Source of the DNA: an uncultured Massilia sp.
GTDB taxonomy: Bacteria > Pseudomonadota > Gammaproteobacteria > Burkholderiales > Burkholderiaceae_D
Assembly: GCA_913778765.1 (NCBI GenBank)
Contig: CAJYXO010000280.1
Location: forward strand, 1 to 38,312
Length of the DNA: 38,312 nucleotides
Direction of reading: 5' to 3'
Part shown: piece after piece, positions 1 through 7,960 of the stretch
Position numbering within the stretch: position 1 is the first letter of the stretch
How the letters are laid out: the number at the start of each line of letters is the position of its first letter
The notes under the pieces: model-generated
What the model was told of the DNA's origin: nothing
Databases searched by the model: none
What the model saw: the letters and a program-made list of their open reading frames with translations, nothing else
Made by a program: the position numbers and the translations under genes

Positions 1-218
1 AGCAGGCTGGCCGACGATACCGGCCGTCCCTCCGGATCGCTCAGGGTGAAAGCCGGTGCGCGGTCGCCGGCCTTCAGCGCACGGCCGGCCTGACCGGATG
101 CGATCAGTTCGGCGGTGGCGCGCTCCATGACCGCATGGATTTCCGACGGCGCGAAATAGGGCGCCTTGCCGTCCCTGAAGTCGGCCTTGAAGGCATCGAG
201 CCTGGCTTGCAGTGTCAT
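1..218 (-). CDS. Peroxiredoxin-like (AhpC/TSA family) protein, 3' part missing
   Basis: The minus-strand frame starts at ATG 218 and runs off the left edge, giving about 72 N-terminal residues. The visible part is a helical lead followed by KAGDRAPAFTLSDPEGRPV. That resembles the opening of thioredoxin-fold peroxiredoxin-like proteins, where 'G..aP.F.L.d..G' leads into the first strand. Such proteins reduce peroxides with a thiol, but the expected catalytic cysteine lies outside the window, so activity cannot be judged. A good ribosome site (AGAGGAG) sits 6-7 nt before the ATG. The gene follows the AhpD-like gene by 17 nt on the same strand, so the two are probably co-transcribed as a peroxide-defence pair. 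Family assignment is moderately sure; the exact subfamily is not. Confidence 0.7.
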   Translation of the reverse strand, partial: MTLQARLDAFKADFRDGKAPYFAPSEIHAVMERATAELIASGQAGRALKAGDRAPAFTLSDPEGRPVSSASL

Positions 219-235
219 GATCGTTCTCCTCTTTC

Positions 236-775
236 TTACAGGGGCAGGACCGGCGCGGCCGGGAAGTCGACCGGTACGCGGGTCAGCGCGTGCAGGTAAT
301 TGGTGATGATCTTGTCGCCGATGACGACCGTCGCGTCGACCAGGTTCGCTTCGGTGTAGCCGGCGGCGAAGAATGCATCGACCAGTTCCGGCGCGGCGCG
401 GCCGCGCTGTTCGGCGGTGCTTTTCACGAAGCGGGCCAGGGCGTCCAGCTTCGGATCGAAGGGGGCCTCGCCCTTGCGGATCGCCAGGATCTGTTCCGGG
501 GTGAAGCCGACCATCCCGCCCAGCAGGGTGTGCGCGGCCAGGCAGTAGGCGCAGTCGTTGACCTGGCTGACCACCAGGTTGATGACCTCGCGCTCCTTCG
601 CATTGAGCGAGCTGCGGGCGTTCTGTAGCGCCAGATAGGTGCCGAGGGCATGCTCGGACCAGGCCAGCGTGGCATACAGGTTGGGCACCTTGCCCAGGCC
701 TTTTTCGAGCTGGGCGAACAGCGCCTGGTTGGCCGGGGTGACGGTGGCGGAAGTGGGAACGGCAAAGGTTTGCAT
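236..775 (-). CDS. Carboxymuconolactone decarboxylase / AhpD-like protein
   Basis: This 179-residue protein carries the AhpD-core signature: Glu63, then Cys75-Ala-Tyr-Cys78, then His82 (EVINLVVSQVNDCAYCLAAH). In AhpD-type alkylhydroperoxidases the CxxC pair is the redox centre and the Glu and His belong to the proton relay. True carboxymuconolactone decarboxylases lack the CxxC, so a thiol peroxidase or reductant role is more likely than ring-cleavage metabolism. There is no signal peptide, so it is cytoplasmic. ATG 775 follows AGGAGCC at a good distance. The gene lies 17 nt upstream of a peroxiredoxin-like gene on the same strand, which supports a shared peroxide function. The physiological substrate cannot be read from the sequence. 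Confidence 0.85.
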   Translation of the reverse strand: MQTFAVPTSATVTPANQALFAQLEKGLGKVPNLYATLAWSEHALGTYLALQNARSSLNAKEREVINLVVSQVNDCAYCLAAHTLLGGMVGFTPEQILAIRKGEAPFDPKLDALARFVKSTAEQRGRAAPELVDAFFAAGYTEANLVDATVVIGDKIITNYLHALTRVPVDFPAAPVLPL

Positions 776-1005
776 GGTGGCTCCTGTCGTGTGGTTGAAA
801 GTGTGTTGCGACAGGACGAACTATGCCGGCGGCGGCACGGGGCCGGTAGCGGGCGCCGGGGCATAGGACCTATTCCGGCGAAGAGGGAAGCGGCGGCGCT
901 GGACGCCCAGCAGGAAGACCGCCGCTTCCCGCCAGTCGCGTACGAACGGTGGGACTTCGATGTGTTCGAGCGCGGCGGCGGCGCTGGACGTTCCGGCGCC
1001 GGCGC

Positions 1006-2388
1006 CTAGTTGCTGAGGACCGCGGCGGCGGCGTCAGGCGGCGCGGCGCCCTCCATCACCAGCACGCGTTCGGCGGCAGGCGCGGACTGCGCGGCGCCAG
1101 CCTGTGCGAAGGTGCGCACCGGACCGATCATGGTGCCGCTGGCCATGCCCTTGGCATCGGTACGCAGGGAGCCGGCCTGCTGGCCACCTAGGTAGACGCG
1201 GTATTCGGTGCCCGGCTTCAGCTTGAACACCGTGAGCTCGAGCGCATCGACCACGCCCAGCTGACGCGCCACCAGCAGGCCGCGGCCGGGTCCGGCGGGC
1301 GCCTTCAGCGTCAGCGGCAAGGAATCCTGGTTCACGCGCGGCGCCAGGTTGGCGGCGCTGCCCGGCGGCGCCGCGTGCGACAGGTAGACCAGCGCCTGCG
1401 GCGCCTGGCCGCCGGGCATGCGCGCGATCACGCGGTTGCTGGCGGTGTCGATGACCTCGACACCGTCGCCGTTTTCCAGGCCCACATAGACCCGTGAACC
1501 GTCATCCGCATTCCAGATTCCATGCGGCAGCGCGCCGGTCGGAATGCTGGCGACAAGCTGCGGGTCCTTGCCGGTGGTGTAGACCTTGACCAGGTTTTCG
1601 CCGCCGACGGTCACGTAGGCCAGCGTCTTTCCACCGACGCTGGCGAAGGTCAGGTGGTTGGTGATGAAGCCGGTGTCGATGGTGCCGGTCACGGCCAGGG
1701 TATGCGTGTCGATGCGCGTGACCCTGCCGATGTCCTTGTGGGTCATCCACATTTCCTTGAAGTCGGGCGTGAATTGCAGGAAGGGCGAGAACGGGCTGCT
1801 GACCGGGATCCGCTTGATGACCTTGTGCGACTTGACGTCGATGACGTCGACTTCCGGCGTGAAGCTCGAGACCGCGAACGCCAGTTTCCCGTCCGGCATG
1901 AACTGCACCATGCCCGGGCCGGGCGCGGTCGGGATGCGCCGCGTTTCCTTGAAGGTCGACGGGTCGATCACCGAAATGTAGTCCTCGCCGCGCACGACCA
2001 CCCACACTTCCTTGCCGTCGGCGCTGAAGAAGCCTTCGTGCGGCGAGCGGCCGACATAGGTCTTGCCCTTGACCTTGTTGGTCGCGGTATCGATGAAGGT
2101 GACCGAGTTGGAACCGTTCGAGATCGCCACGAGGGTCTTGTGGTCGGGCGAAAATCCCAGTCCGTGGACGTTGATCTCGCCACGGTACAGCGGCGACAGC
2201 ACGTCCGGCCGTTGGTTGCCCAGTACGATCTGGCCCAGCAGCCGGTTGGCGGCGGGGTCGAATACCGAGACCGTGTTGGTGTTCTGATCGGCGGTGTAGA
2301 CACGGTCGGATGGCGCCGGGAGGGCCCAGGCGGTGTGCGTCGTGCCCAGGATGCCGGCCAGGGCCAGCAGGCGTGCGAAAGGTATCAT
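1006..2388 (-). CDS. Exported YncE/YVTN-family beta-propeller protein
   Basis: The 460-residue product begins with a Sec signal peptide (about residues 1-22, ending TAWA before LPAPSD). It continues with repeated blades of YVTN/YncE type, for example RVYTADQNTNTVSVFD, VTFIDTATNKVKG, ISVIDPSTFKETRRIP and VEVIDTASNRVIARMPGG. These fit a periplasmic seven-bladed propeller filling about residues 25-350. The last 100 or so residues (from NLAPRVNQ) are a separate, non-repeated domain I do not recognise. Its start overlaps the stop of the DUF305 gene by four bases (ATGA), so translation is probably coupled. It is the third gene of the CzcE-like/DUF305/propeller cassette beside a heavy-metal two-component system. 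A metal-stress role is inferred from context; no enzymatic activity is implied. Confidence 0.85.
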   Translation of the reverse strand: MIPFARLLALAGILGTTHTAWALPAPSDRVYTADQNTNTVSVFDPAANRLLGQIVLGNQRPDVLSPLYRGEINVHGLGFSPDHKTLVAISNGSNSVTFIDTATNKVKGKTYVGRSPHEGFFSADGKEVWVVVRGEDYISVIDPSTFKETRRIPTAPGPGMVQFMPDGKLAFAVSSFTPEVDVIDVKSHKVIKRIPVSSPFSPFLQFTPDFKEMWMTHKDIGRVTRIDTHTLAVTGTIDTGFITNHLTFASVGGKTLAYVTVGGENLVKVYTTGKDPQLVASIPTGALPHGIWNADDGSRVYVGLENGDGVEVIDTASNRVIARMPGGQAPQALVYLSHAAPPGSAANLAPRVNQDSLPLTLKAPAGPGRGLLVARQLGVVDALELTVFKLKPGTEYRVYLGGQQAGSLRTDAKGMASGTMIGPVRTFAQAGAAQSAPAAERVLVMEGAAPPDAAAAVLSN

Positions 2389-2786
2389 GGTTTTTCCTTG
2401 TGGTCTGGATGGCGTGCGAGCCAGGCCCGCATCACGTTGATCTCGTTCTGCTGTTCGGCGATGATGCCGAGCGCCAGGTTGCGCAGTTCCGGGTCCTTGG
2501 TGTGCAGCAGCACCGCACGCGCCATGTCGATCGCGCCTTGGTGGTGCGGCAGCATCATGGTCACGAAGTCGTGATCCGGCCTCCCGTTCATCGGCGCGAT
2601 TCGCATGCCGTGGTCCATGACCGCCATTGCGTCGTCCATCAATTGGGCGAAGGAGCGGTCACTGCTTGCCACGAAGGCGGCAGGGGTGGCGCCGTGCGGC
2701 ATGGCGTGATGATGCGTTTCCTGCGCCCGCGCGCCGGTCGCGAGGCCGAACGCGCACAGCGCGAGCATCGGGAGTCGGGTGCGCAT
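2385..2786 (-). CDS. Exported DUF305 protein
   Basis: The 133-residue protein has a signal peptide (residues 1-21, MRTRLPMLAL... ending ARA) and a short His-rich stretch (HHHAMPHG, about 25-32). The DUF305 core follows, with DHDFVTMMLPHHQGAIDMA at 71-89 and a second helix EQQNEINVMRAWL near the C-terminus. DUF305 proteins are helical, exported and often encoded with copper or other metal resistance genes. The paired histidines, Asp and Met residues look suited to metal binding, but no function is proven for the family. The gene ends in an ATGA overlap with the propeller gene and begins 3 nt after the CzcE-like gene, so the three form one transcription unit. Confidence 0.85.
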   Translation of the reverse strand: MRTRLPMLALCAFGLATGARAQETHHHAMPHGATPAAFVASSDRSFAQLMDDAMAVMDHGMRIAPMNGRPDHDFVTMMLPHHQGAIDMARAVLLHTKDPELRNLALGIIAEQQNEINVMRAWLARHPDHKEKP

Positions 2787-2789
2787 CGT

Positions 2790-3122
2790 TCAGCCCTGGC
2801 CGAGGGGATTCGGAGCGATATAGACGCGTACCGGCGGCGCCTTGAGATCTTTCGGGGCGATCGCCGACAGGTCGATCGCGCCGATGCTGTTCCAGGCGTT
2901 GAAGGCATAGGTGAAGCTCTTTCCGCTCACCGTGAAGTTGACCGTTTCGCCGTTGACGACGTTGACAAAGCGGGTATCGGCGCCGATCGTGACCGTTCGA
3001 GCGCCGTCGGCGCCGGGCACCAGCATGCCCGCGTCGAGCGGCGAGAACGCCTTCGGCATGGCATGGGCCGCGCCGGCGGCGGCCACGAGGACAAGGGCGA
3101 GGGAGTGGAGACGGGCATGCAT
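2790..3122 (-). CDS. CzcE-like periplasmic metal-binding protein
   Basis: The 110-residue product has a signal peptide (MHARLHSLALVLVAAAGAAHA, cleaved around residue 21) and a small beta domain of about 88 residues. Motifs TVTIGADTRFVNVVNGETVNF and a closing VRVYIAPNPLGQG match the CzcE family as I know it. CzcE of Cupriavidus metallidurans is a periplasmic copper-binding protein of the czc cobalt-zinc-cadmium system. I chose ATG 3122 because AAAGGAA lies 6 nt upstream and the signal peptide starts there; a longer reading to 3326 would run through the regulatory gap. It is the promoter-proximal gene of a three-gene cassette divergent from a metal-type two-component system, so metal-induced expression is likely. 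Confidence 0.78.
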   Translation of the reverse strand: MHARLHSLALVLVAAAGAAHAMPKAFSPLDAGMLVPGADGARTVTIGADTRFVNVVNGETVNFTVSGKSFTYAFNAWNSIGAIDLSAIAPKDLKAPPVRVYIAPNPLGQG

Positions 3123-3181
3123 GATGAGTTCCTTTCGTAATTGGGATGGCTGCATTCTGCGGCCGGAGCGCTGACGCCCGC

Positions 3182-3229
3182 ATGACCCTAAGATGACAGT
3201 TCGATGACAGCCGGCTGACACATTTGTCA
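3182..3229. promoter_or_regulatory. Tandem 11-bp half-site array, likely response-regulator operator
   Basis: Four copies of (A/C)TGAC(A/C) occur at exactly 11-bp spacing: 3182, 3193, 3204 and 3215. The last is followed by an inverted TGTCA at 3225-3229, making TGACA-CATT-TGTCA. One repeat per helical turn is the usual layout for OmpR-family regulators. The array lies in the 153-bp gap between the divergent CzcE-like cassette and the response regulator gene, so it could control both. That the adjacent regulator binds here is an inference. Confidence 0.55.
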
Positions 3230-3275
3230 CCCGCCGCCGGCGCGGATTGCGGCACAATGGCAGCGGGAGAAAGCC

Positions 3276-3947
3276 ATGCGAATACTGATCGTCGAAGACG
3301 AGCCCAAGACGGGCGATTACTTGCACAAGGGCCTGCGCGAATCAGGATTCAACGCCGACCTCGCGCGCACCGGCCCGGACGGCCTGCACCTGGCCCTCGA
3401 ACATGACTACGACCTGGTGGTGCTCGACGTCATGCTGCCGAAGATGGACGGCTGGGCCGTGCTGCAGAAGCTGCGCGAGTTCAAGCAGACGCCGGTGCTG
3501 TTCCTGACCGCGCGCGACGAAATCCCGGATCGCGTGCGCGGGCTGGAACTGGGCGCGGACGACTACCTGGTCAAGCCCTTCGCATTTGCCGAACTGCTGG
3601 CCCGCATCCGCACCCTGCTGCGGCGCGCGCCGGCGCGCGAACCGGAGATCCTGCGCGCGGACGACCTCGAAGTCGACCTGCTGCGCCACCGCGTCACGCG
3701 GGCCGGCACGCGCATCGACCTGACGCCGAAGGAGTACGCGCTGCTGCAGCTGCTGGCGCGGCGCCAGGGCGAGGTGCTGTCGCGTTCCCTGATCGCGTCG
3801 CAGGTGTGGGACATGAATTTCGATTCCGACACCAACGTGGTCGATGTCGCGATCCGGCGCCTGCGCACCAAGATCGACGATCCTTACCCGCGCAAGCTGA
3901 TCCACACCATGCGTGGCATGGGCTATGTGATGGAGGCGCGCGACTGA
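3276..3947 (+). CDS. Heavy-metal-type OmpR-family response regulator (CusR/CopR/CzcR-like)
   Basis: The 223-residue protein has a receiver domain (about 1-115) and an OmpR/PhoB winged-helix domain (about 125-220). The phosphoacceptor is Asp51 ([15 protein letters not shown]), with acidic Glu8/Asp9 and the switch residues Thr (FLTARD) and Lys (LVKPF). The C-terminal domain shows [22 protein letters not shown] and [15 protein letters not shown], typical of heavy-metal response regulators. It should be phosphorylated by the next gene's kinase and bind DNA as a dimer on direct repeats. GGGAGA precedes the ATG at a good distance. Its stop and the kinase start overlap by one base (TGATG). The metal sensed cannot be told; the CzcE-like neighbour suggests copper, zinc or cobalt. 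Confidence 0.93.
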   Translation: MRILIVEDEPKTGDYLHKGLRESGFNADLARTGPDGLHLALEHDYDLVVLDVMLPKMDGWAVLQKLREFKQTPVLFLTARDEIPDRVRGLELGADDYLVKPFAFAELLARIRTLLRRAPAREPEILRADDLEVDLLRHRVTRAGTRIDLTPKEYALLQLLARRQGEVLSRSLIASQVWDMNFDSDTNVVDVAIRRLRTKIDDPYPRKLIHTMRGMGYVMEARD

Positions 3948-5329
3948 TGCGGGCGCGGCTGTCGATCGCGCTGCGCCTGGGCCTTCTGTTCGCCGCCATC
4001 GCGGCGGCGGTGTTCGTAGGGGTGGGCGCCTACCTGTACCGCACCCTGTCGAGCCAGATGGAGCGCCGCGACGATCTCGACCTGTTGAACAAGGCCGTGC
4101 TGGTGCGGGAATTATTGCGCAGCGCGCCGTCCGGCGCCGCCGACGCGCATCGGCTGCAGGAGGTGCTGGGCCGCGCCATCGGACAGGATGGCGTGGTGCT
4201 GCGCCTGGACGCGCCCGCGGCCGCCCTGCCGCCTGCGGTGCCGGCCAGCCGCGCCCCCCGGCTGAACGACATCGACAGCAGCGCCGACCGCGGCGGCCCG
4301 GTGCGGGTCCTGCGGGTGCGGGCCGGGGCCGGCGGCGCGCTCCAGGCCACGCTCACGCGCATGCGCTCGGACCGGCTGGCGATCCTGCGGCGCTACGCCT
4401 TCGACCTGCTGGGCGCGCTGGCCGCCGGGACGCTGCTGGCCACGGCTCTTGGCTTCGCGGCCGTGCGGCACGGCCTGCGACCCCTCTACGGCATGGCCGC
4501 CAGGACCGGAGACATCAGCGCCCAGCGCCTGGGCACGCGCCTGAATGTCGACCAGGTGCCGGCCGAGCTGCGCGCGCTCGGCCTGGCGCTGAACGCCATG
4601 CTCGACCGGCTCGAAGAGGGCTTCCAGCGGCTTTCGGGCTTCGCGGCCGACCTCGCGCACGACCTGCGCACGCCCGTCAACGCCTTGATGATGCAGACCC
4701 AGGTCGCATTGTCACGCGAGCGCTCGGTGGACGATTACCAGGCCTTGCTGGCGTCCAGCCTGGAAGAGTACGAGCGCCTCGCGCGCATGATCGAAAACAC
4801 CCTGTTCCTGGCGCGCGCGGAGAATGCCCAGCTGGCGCTGCGCCCCGATACGCTCGACCTGGCAAAGGAACTGGCGCACATCCGCGACTATTTCGAGATG
4901 CTGGCCGAAGACAAGGAGGTGCGCATCGACCTGCGGGCGCCGACTGCGCTCGCGCTGTGCGCCGATCCGGTGCTGCTGCGTCGCGCGGTGAACAACCTGG
5001 TGTCGAACGCGATCTCCCACACGCCGCGCGGCGGCGCGGTGGCGATCGACGCGCACGGCGACGGCGACTGGCTCGTGCTGCGCGTCGCGAATACCGGCAG
5101 CCGCATCGCCGCGCATGAGCTGGAGCGGGTTTTCGAACGCTACTACCGCGCGGATCCGGCACGCGCCGCCGGCAGCTCGGCAGGGTTGGGGCTGGCGATC
5201 GTCAGGGCCATCATGCAGCTGCATGGCGGCAGCGCGCAGGCCGAAAGCGGCGACGGCCGCACCGTGTTCACGCTGCGTTTTCCGCGTGCTGCGCCGTCGT
5301 GCGTCACGGATCGGTCCGCGCTGGCATGA
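3947..5329 (+). CDS. Heavy-metal sensor histidine kinase (CusS/CopS-like)
   Basis: The 460-residue inner-membrane kinase has TM1 at about 8-30, a periplasmic sensor of roughly 110 residues, TM2 near 150-170 and a HAMP linker. The HisKA motif is DLAHDLRTPVNAL with His238 as the phosphorylated residue. The ATPase domain has NNLVSNAISHTPRGG (N box), a degenerate VANTG where DxGxG is usual, and SSAGLGLAIV (G2 box). This order fits the heavy-metal sensor kinase family. ATG 3947 overlaps the regulator's stop codon (TGATG); a longer frame from 3806 is only the other frame of the regulator. The periplasmic loop is rich in Ala, Arg and Asp and shows no obvious His/Met/Cys cluster, so the ligand is uncertain. 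Confidence 0.92.
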   Translation: MRARLSIALRLGLLFAAIAAAVFVGVGAYLYRTLSSQMERRDDLDLLNKAVLVRELLRSAPSGAADAHRLQEVLGRAIGQDGVVLRLDAPAAALPPAVPASRAPRLNDIDSSADRGGPVRVLRVRAGAGGALQATLTRMRSDRLAILRRYAFDLLGALAAGTLLATALGFAAVRHGLRPLYGMAARTGDISAQRLGTRLNVDQVPAELRALGLALNAMLDRLEEGFQRLSGFAADLAHDLRTPVNALMMQTQVALSRERSVDDYQALLASSLEEYERLARMIENTLFLARAENAQLALRPDTLDLAKELAHIRDYFEMLAEDKEVRIDLRAPTALALCADPVLLRRAVNNLVSNAISHTPRGGAVAIDAHGDGDWLVLRVANTGSRIAAHELERVFERYYRADPARAAGSSAGLGLAIVRAIMQLHGGSAQAESGDGRTVFTLRFPRAAPSCVTDRSALA

Positions 5330-5357
5330 TGGTGCCTTCTTCTGGAGGAGGCAGGCC

Positions 5358-5834
5358 GTGTGGGAGCAGATCTGGACCGCGATCGTCCAGGAATTTTCGG
5401 ACCTCGGCAGCGTCGGCGACATCACCCGCGTGCTGCTGCGCATGACCCTGGCCGTGCTGCTCGGCGGCTTGCTGGGCTACGAGCGCGAATCGGTCGGCGC
5501 TTCGGCGGGCCTGCGCACCCACATGCTGGTGGCGCTGGGATCGGCGCTGTTCGTCCTGATCCCGCTGCAGGCCGGCATGCGGATCGAGGACCTGTCGCGG
5601 GTGCTGCAGGGCGTCACCGCGGGCATCGGCTTCATCGGCGCCGGCGCCATCCTCAAGCAGCAGGACCGCAACGACATCAAGGGGCTGACCACGGCCGCCA
5701 GCGTGTGGCTGGCCGCGGCCATCGGCATGGCGGCCGGCATGGGAAGGGAAGCGACGGCGGTGGCCAGCGCCGTGTTCGCGTTCGTGATCCTGGCCATCCT
5801 GCGCCGCACGCCCAAGAAATCCGGCGAGGACTGA
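5358..5834 (+). CDS. MgtC/SapB-family inner-membrane protein
   Basis: The 158-residue protein has four or five hydrophobic segments and the MgtC/SapB hallmark LLGGLLGYERESVGASAGLRTHMLVALGS split across residues 34-62. GVTAGIGFIGAGAIL follows at 86-99 and LTTAASVWLAAAIGMAAG at 110-127. It lacks the cytoplasmic C-terminal domain of Salmonella MgtC, so it is the short form. The family is tied to growth in low magnesium and to modulation of the F-type ATP synthase in some pathogens; its role here is unknown. I chose GTG 5358 because GGAGGAGG ends 6 nt before it and no ATG is in frame nearby. It follows the kinase gene by 28 nt and may belong to the same operon. Confidence 0.85.
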   Translation: MWEQIWTAIVQEFSDLGSVGDITRVLLRMTLAVLLGGLLGYERESVGASAGLRTHMLVALGSALFVLIPLQAGMRIEDLSRVLQGVTAGIGFIGAGAILKQQDRNDIKGLTTAASVWLAAAIGMAAGMGREATAVASAVFAFVILAILRRTPKKSGED

Positions 5835-5850
5835 GCGGCGCCCGGCGCGC

Positions 5851-7839
5851 TTACACGGCGCCCGGCGTGAACCAGATCCCGTCCTGGACCTGGCCGATGA
5901 CCTGGGCCACGTTCTCCGCGCTTTCGCTGAAGTCGGCCAGCACCTGGCCTTCGCCGACGCCCTTGTTCATGACGTCGAGCCAGTAGGCGTAGCCGGCGGC
6001 ATCCGGCGCGCGATGCAGGATGTGTTCGTACAGCTTGGTGAGGAACACTTCCGGCGTGCGCGTCGCGCCGGCCATTGCGTTGAACTCGTCGCTCCTGGCA
6101 AAATTGGTGGCCACCTCGAGCAGCGACTGGCCGGCGTCCATCATCGCGATCCAGTAGCTCAGGCCCGCCACGTCCGGCTTGCGGTCGAAGGCGGCCGCGT
6201 ACAGGCGGTAGGCCTGGCCGGCGCTGCCGTCGATGTCGAAGGCGAGGGCGCCGTCGCTGAAGGCCACGCGCTCGATGCCGCTGAGCGTATCGACGCCCTC
6301 GACGCCGCTCTTGTCGGTGACGACCATGCCGGTGCCGGTGTGGGCCAGCAGATAGCCGTCGTGGACGCCGGCATACACGGCGACATCGATGCCGGCGCCG
6401 CCGGCCAGCTTGTCGTTGCCGCCTTCGCCCTTCAGCACGTCGTTGCCGTCGCCGCCGGCGATATCGTTGGCCACTTCGTTGCCGCTGATATGGTCGTTGC
6501 CGCTTCCGCCGATCGCGTGCTCGATCGTGGTGCCGATGTTGATGCTGAACTGGCCGTTCGCGACGATGCTGTCGGCCTTGGCGCCGATGTAGCTCCAGTA
6601 GCCGTCGTCGAGGTAGATGGTCAGGTTCGCGGTCTGCGCCGAGCCGTCGATCACGTCGATGCCGCCGCCGTCGCCGATCAGGCCGTACTTGGCGCCCATG
6701 ATCCAGCGCGTGTCCGTGCCGTCGTCGGTCTTCGAGGGGCCGTAGATGTATTGCAGGCCCGCGATATCGAGCGGGCTGTAGGTGCCCGGATGGTGCTCGT
6801 AGCCCGTGTAGCTCATCTCCGTGTAGGCCAGGTCGTCGTCCGAGGCCGGCAGGAAGGGGCCGACGCTGCCGCCGCCCATGCCGTCCGGATCCGCGAACGG
6901 ATGCTTGAGGCCCAGCGCGTGGCCGATCTCGTGGGTCACGACACGCAGGAATTCGTCGCCGCCGTCGAGGGCGGGATTCATCGCCAGCCGGGTCGACGCC
7001 ACCAGCACCTTGCAGCCCTCGTCGAACAGTTCCAGCGGGGTGCCGTAGCCGGCGGAGTCCGCCTGCGAATTGTTCGCGAAGACGATGGTGTCGAGGCCTT
7101 CGGCATCGTTGGTTTCGACGAAGTGCACGTCGATCAGCGATTCGATATAGCCGAGCACCTGCTTGGTGTAGGCGATCTGGGTGCTGTTGAAGGCCTTGAA
7201 ACCGTCCTTGTCCTTGTCGTTGAAGAAGGATGGCGGGGTCTGGGCGAAGCTGTACAGGATCGTCTTGGCGGTGCCGAAGCCGGCGGCGACGGCCGGCATG
7301 CCGGAGTAGACCAGGGCGTCGATCCAGTAGGGCAGCTTTTGCACGTCCTTGGCCCAGGTCCAGTTCTCGACGCTCTCGTCGGTCTTGTACCAGTCCACGT
7401 AGATGGTGCCGCTGTCCTTGCCGGCGCTGTCGTACACCAAGTCGGCGATGCTGTGGATGTCGTAGTGGTCATCGCCGGCGCCGCCGAGCACGAGGTTCAT
7501 GCCGGTGCCGCCGTCCAGGATATCGTTGCCGTCGTTACCGACCAGGAAATCCCGGCCGTCGCCGCCCAGCAGGATATCGTCGCCGGCGTCGCCTTCGAGG
7601 TAATCGTCGCCGGCGCCGCCGTCGAGCAGGTCGCCGATGAAGTCGGTGGGCGTGTACGCCTTGCCGTCCGGGACATGGTTGGCGCTGCCGATGAAGTCGT
7701 CGCCATCGCCGCCGAACAAACGGTCCTTGCCGCCGTTGCCGGTGATGTCGTCATCGCCGCCGCTGCCGTACATATCGTCATCCAGCGTGGTTCCGCGCAG
7801 AATATCCCTGTAATTGGTCCCGTAAGTGACGGCGGACAT
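5851..7839 (-). CDS. Secreted RTX metalloprotease (M10 serralysin-like) with DUF4214 tail
   Basis: This 662-residue protein has no Sec signal. It opens with RTX-type Gly-Asp repeats (about 15-125: GSGGDDDITGNGGKDRLFGG, GGAGDDYLEGDAGDDILLGG). A metzincin domain follows, with HEIGHALGLKHP at 303-314 and a Met-turn EMSYTGYEHH at about 341-350. A second RTX block (GGSGNDHISGNE... GGDGNDVLKGEGGNDKLAGG) comes next, and two DUF4214-type units end the protein (YRLYAAAFDRKPDVAGLSYW and LYEHILHRAPDAAGYAYWLD). It should bind zinc and calcium, leave by a type I secretion system, and fold outside the cell. No secretion genes lie nearby. ATG 7839 is preceded by AGGAG; the longer frame to 7962 would overlap the divergent gene. 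RTX repeats before as well as after the catalytic domain are unusual for serralysins. Confidence 0.9.
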   Translation of the reverse strand: MSAVTYGTNYRDILRGTTLDDDMYGSGGDDDITGNGGKDRLFGGDGDDFIGSANHVPDGKAYTPTDFIGDLLDGGAGDDYLEGDAGDDILLGGDGRDFLVGNDGNDILDGGTGMNLVLGGAGDDHYDIHSIADLVYDSAGKDSGTIYVDWYKTDESVENWTWAKDVQKLPYWIDALVYSGMPAVAAGFGTAKTILYSFAQTPPSFFNDKDKDGFKAFNSTQIAYTKQVLGYIESLIDVHFVETNDAEGLDTIVFANNSQADSAGYGTPLELFDEGCKVLVASTRLAMNPALDGGDEFLRVVTHEIGHALGLKHPFADPDGMGGGSVGPFLPASDDDLAYTEMSYTGYEHHPGTYSPLDIAGLQYIYGPSKTDDGTDTRWIMGAKYGLIGDGGGIDVIDGSAQTANLTIYLDDGYWSYIGAKADSIVANGQFSINIGTTIEHAIGGSGNDHISGNEVANDIAGGDGNDVLKGEGGNDKLAGGAGIDVAVYAGVHDGYLLAHTGTGMVVTDKSGVEGVDTLSGIERVAFSDGALAFDIDGSAGQAYRLYAAAFDRKPDVAGLSYWIAMMDAGQSLLEVATNFARSDEFNAMAGATRTPEVFLTKLYEHILHRAPDAAGYAYWLDVMNKGVGEGQVLADFSESAENVAQVIGQVQDGIWFTPGAV

Positions 7840-7903
7840 GTTGGCTCCTGGCAATAAAAAGAAGGAGCATACCGGATCCGACAGGGTCGAAAATGCACGC
7901 TTT

Positions 7904-7932
7904 TTCACGGTAAGCAGTATTGCGTGTACGAT
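7904..7932 (+). promoter_or_regulatory. Possible sigma-70 promoter of the dienelactone hydrolase gene
   Basis: TTCACG (7904-7909), a 17-bp spacer and TACGAT (7927-7932) lie 28 nt before the hydrolase ATG, within the 121-bp gap shared with the divergent protease gene. Each box matches consensus at four of six positions, so the call is weak. Confidence 0.35.
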
Positions 7933-7960
7933 GTCGAGCACCCACAACTGGAGACCGGAC

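Noticed and set aside
776..1005. Apparent minus-strand coding stretch (…LEHIEVPPFVRDWREAAVFLLG…) and a 16-bp direct repeat (890-905, 975-990)
   Set aside because: There is no start codon in the frame, and GC-rich DNA often stays open by chance. The repeat is short and GCG-rich.
5836..5867. 12-bp direct repeat CGGCGCCCGGCG, 20 bp apart, between the MgtC-like and protease genes
   Set aside because: It is low-complexity GC sequence and partly coding; no hairpin with a T tail was seen.
6013..7857. 614-residue plus-strand open frame opposite the RTX protease
   Set aside because: It is the antisense shadow of the Gly-Asp repeat gene, low in complexity and without a ribosome site or family motifs.
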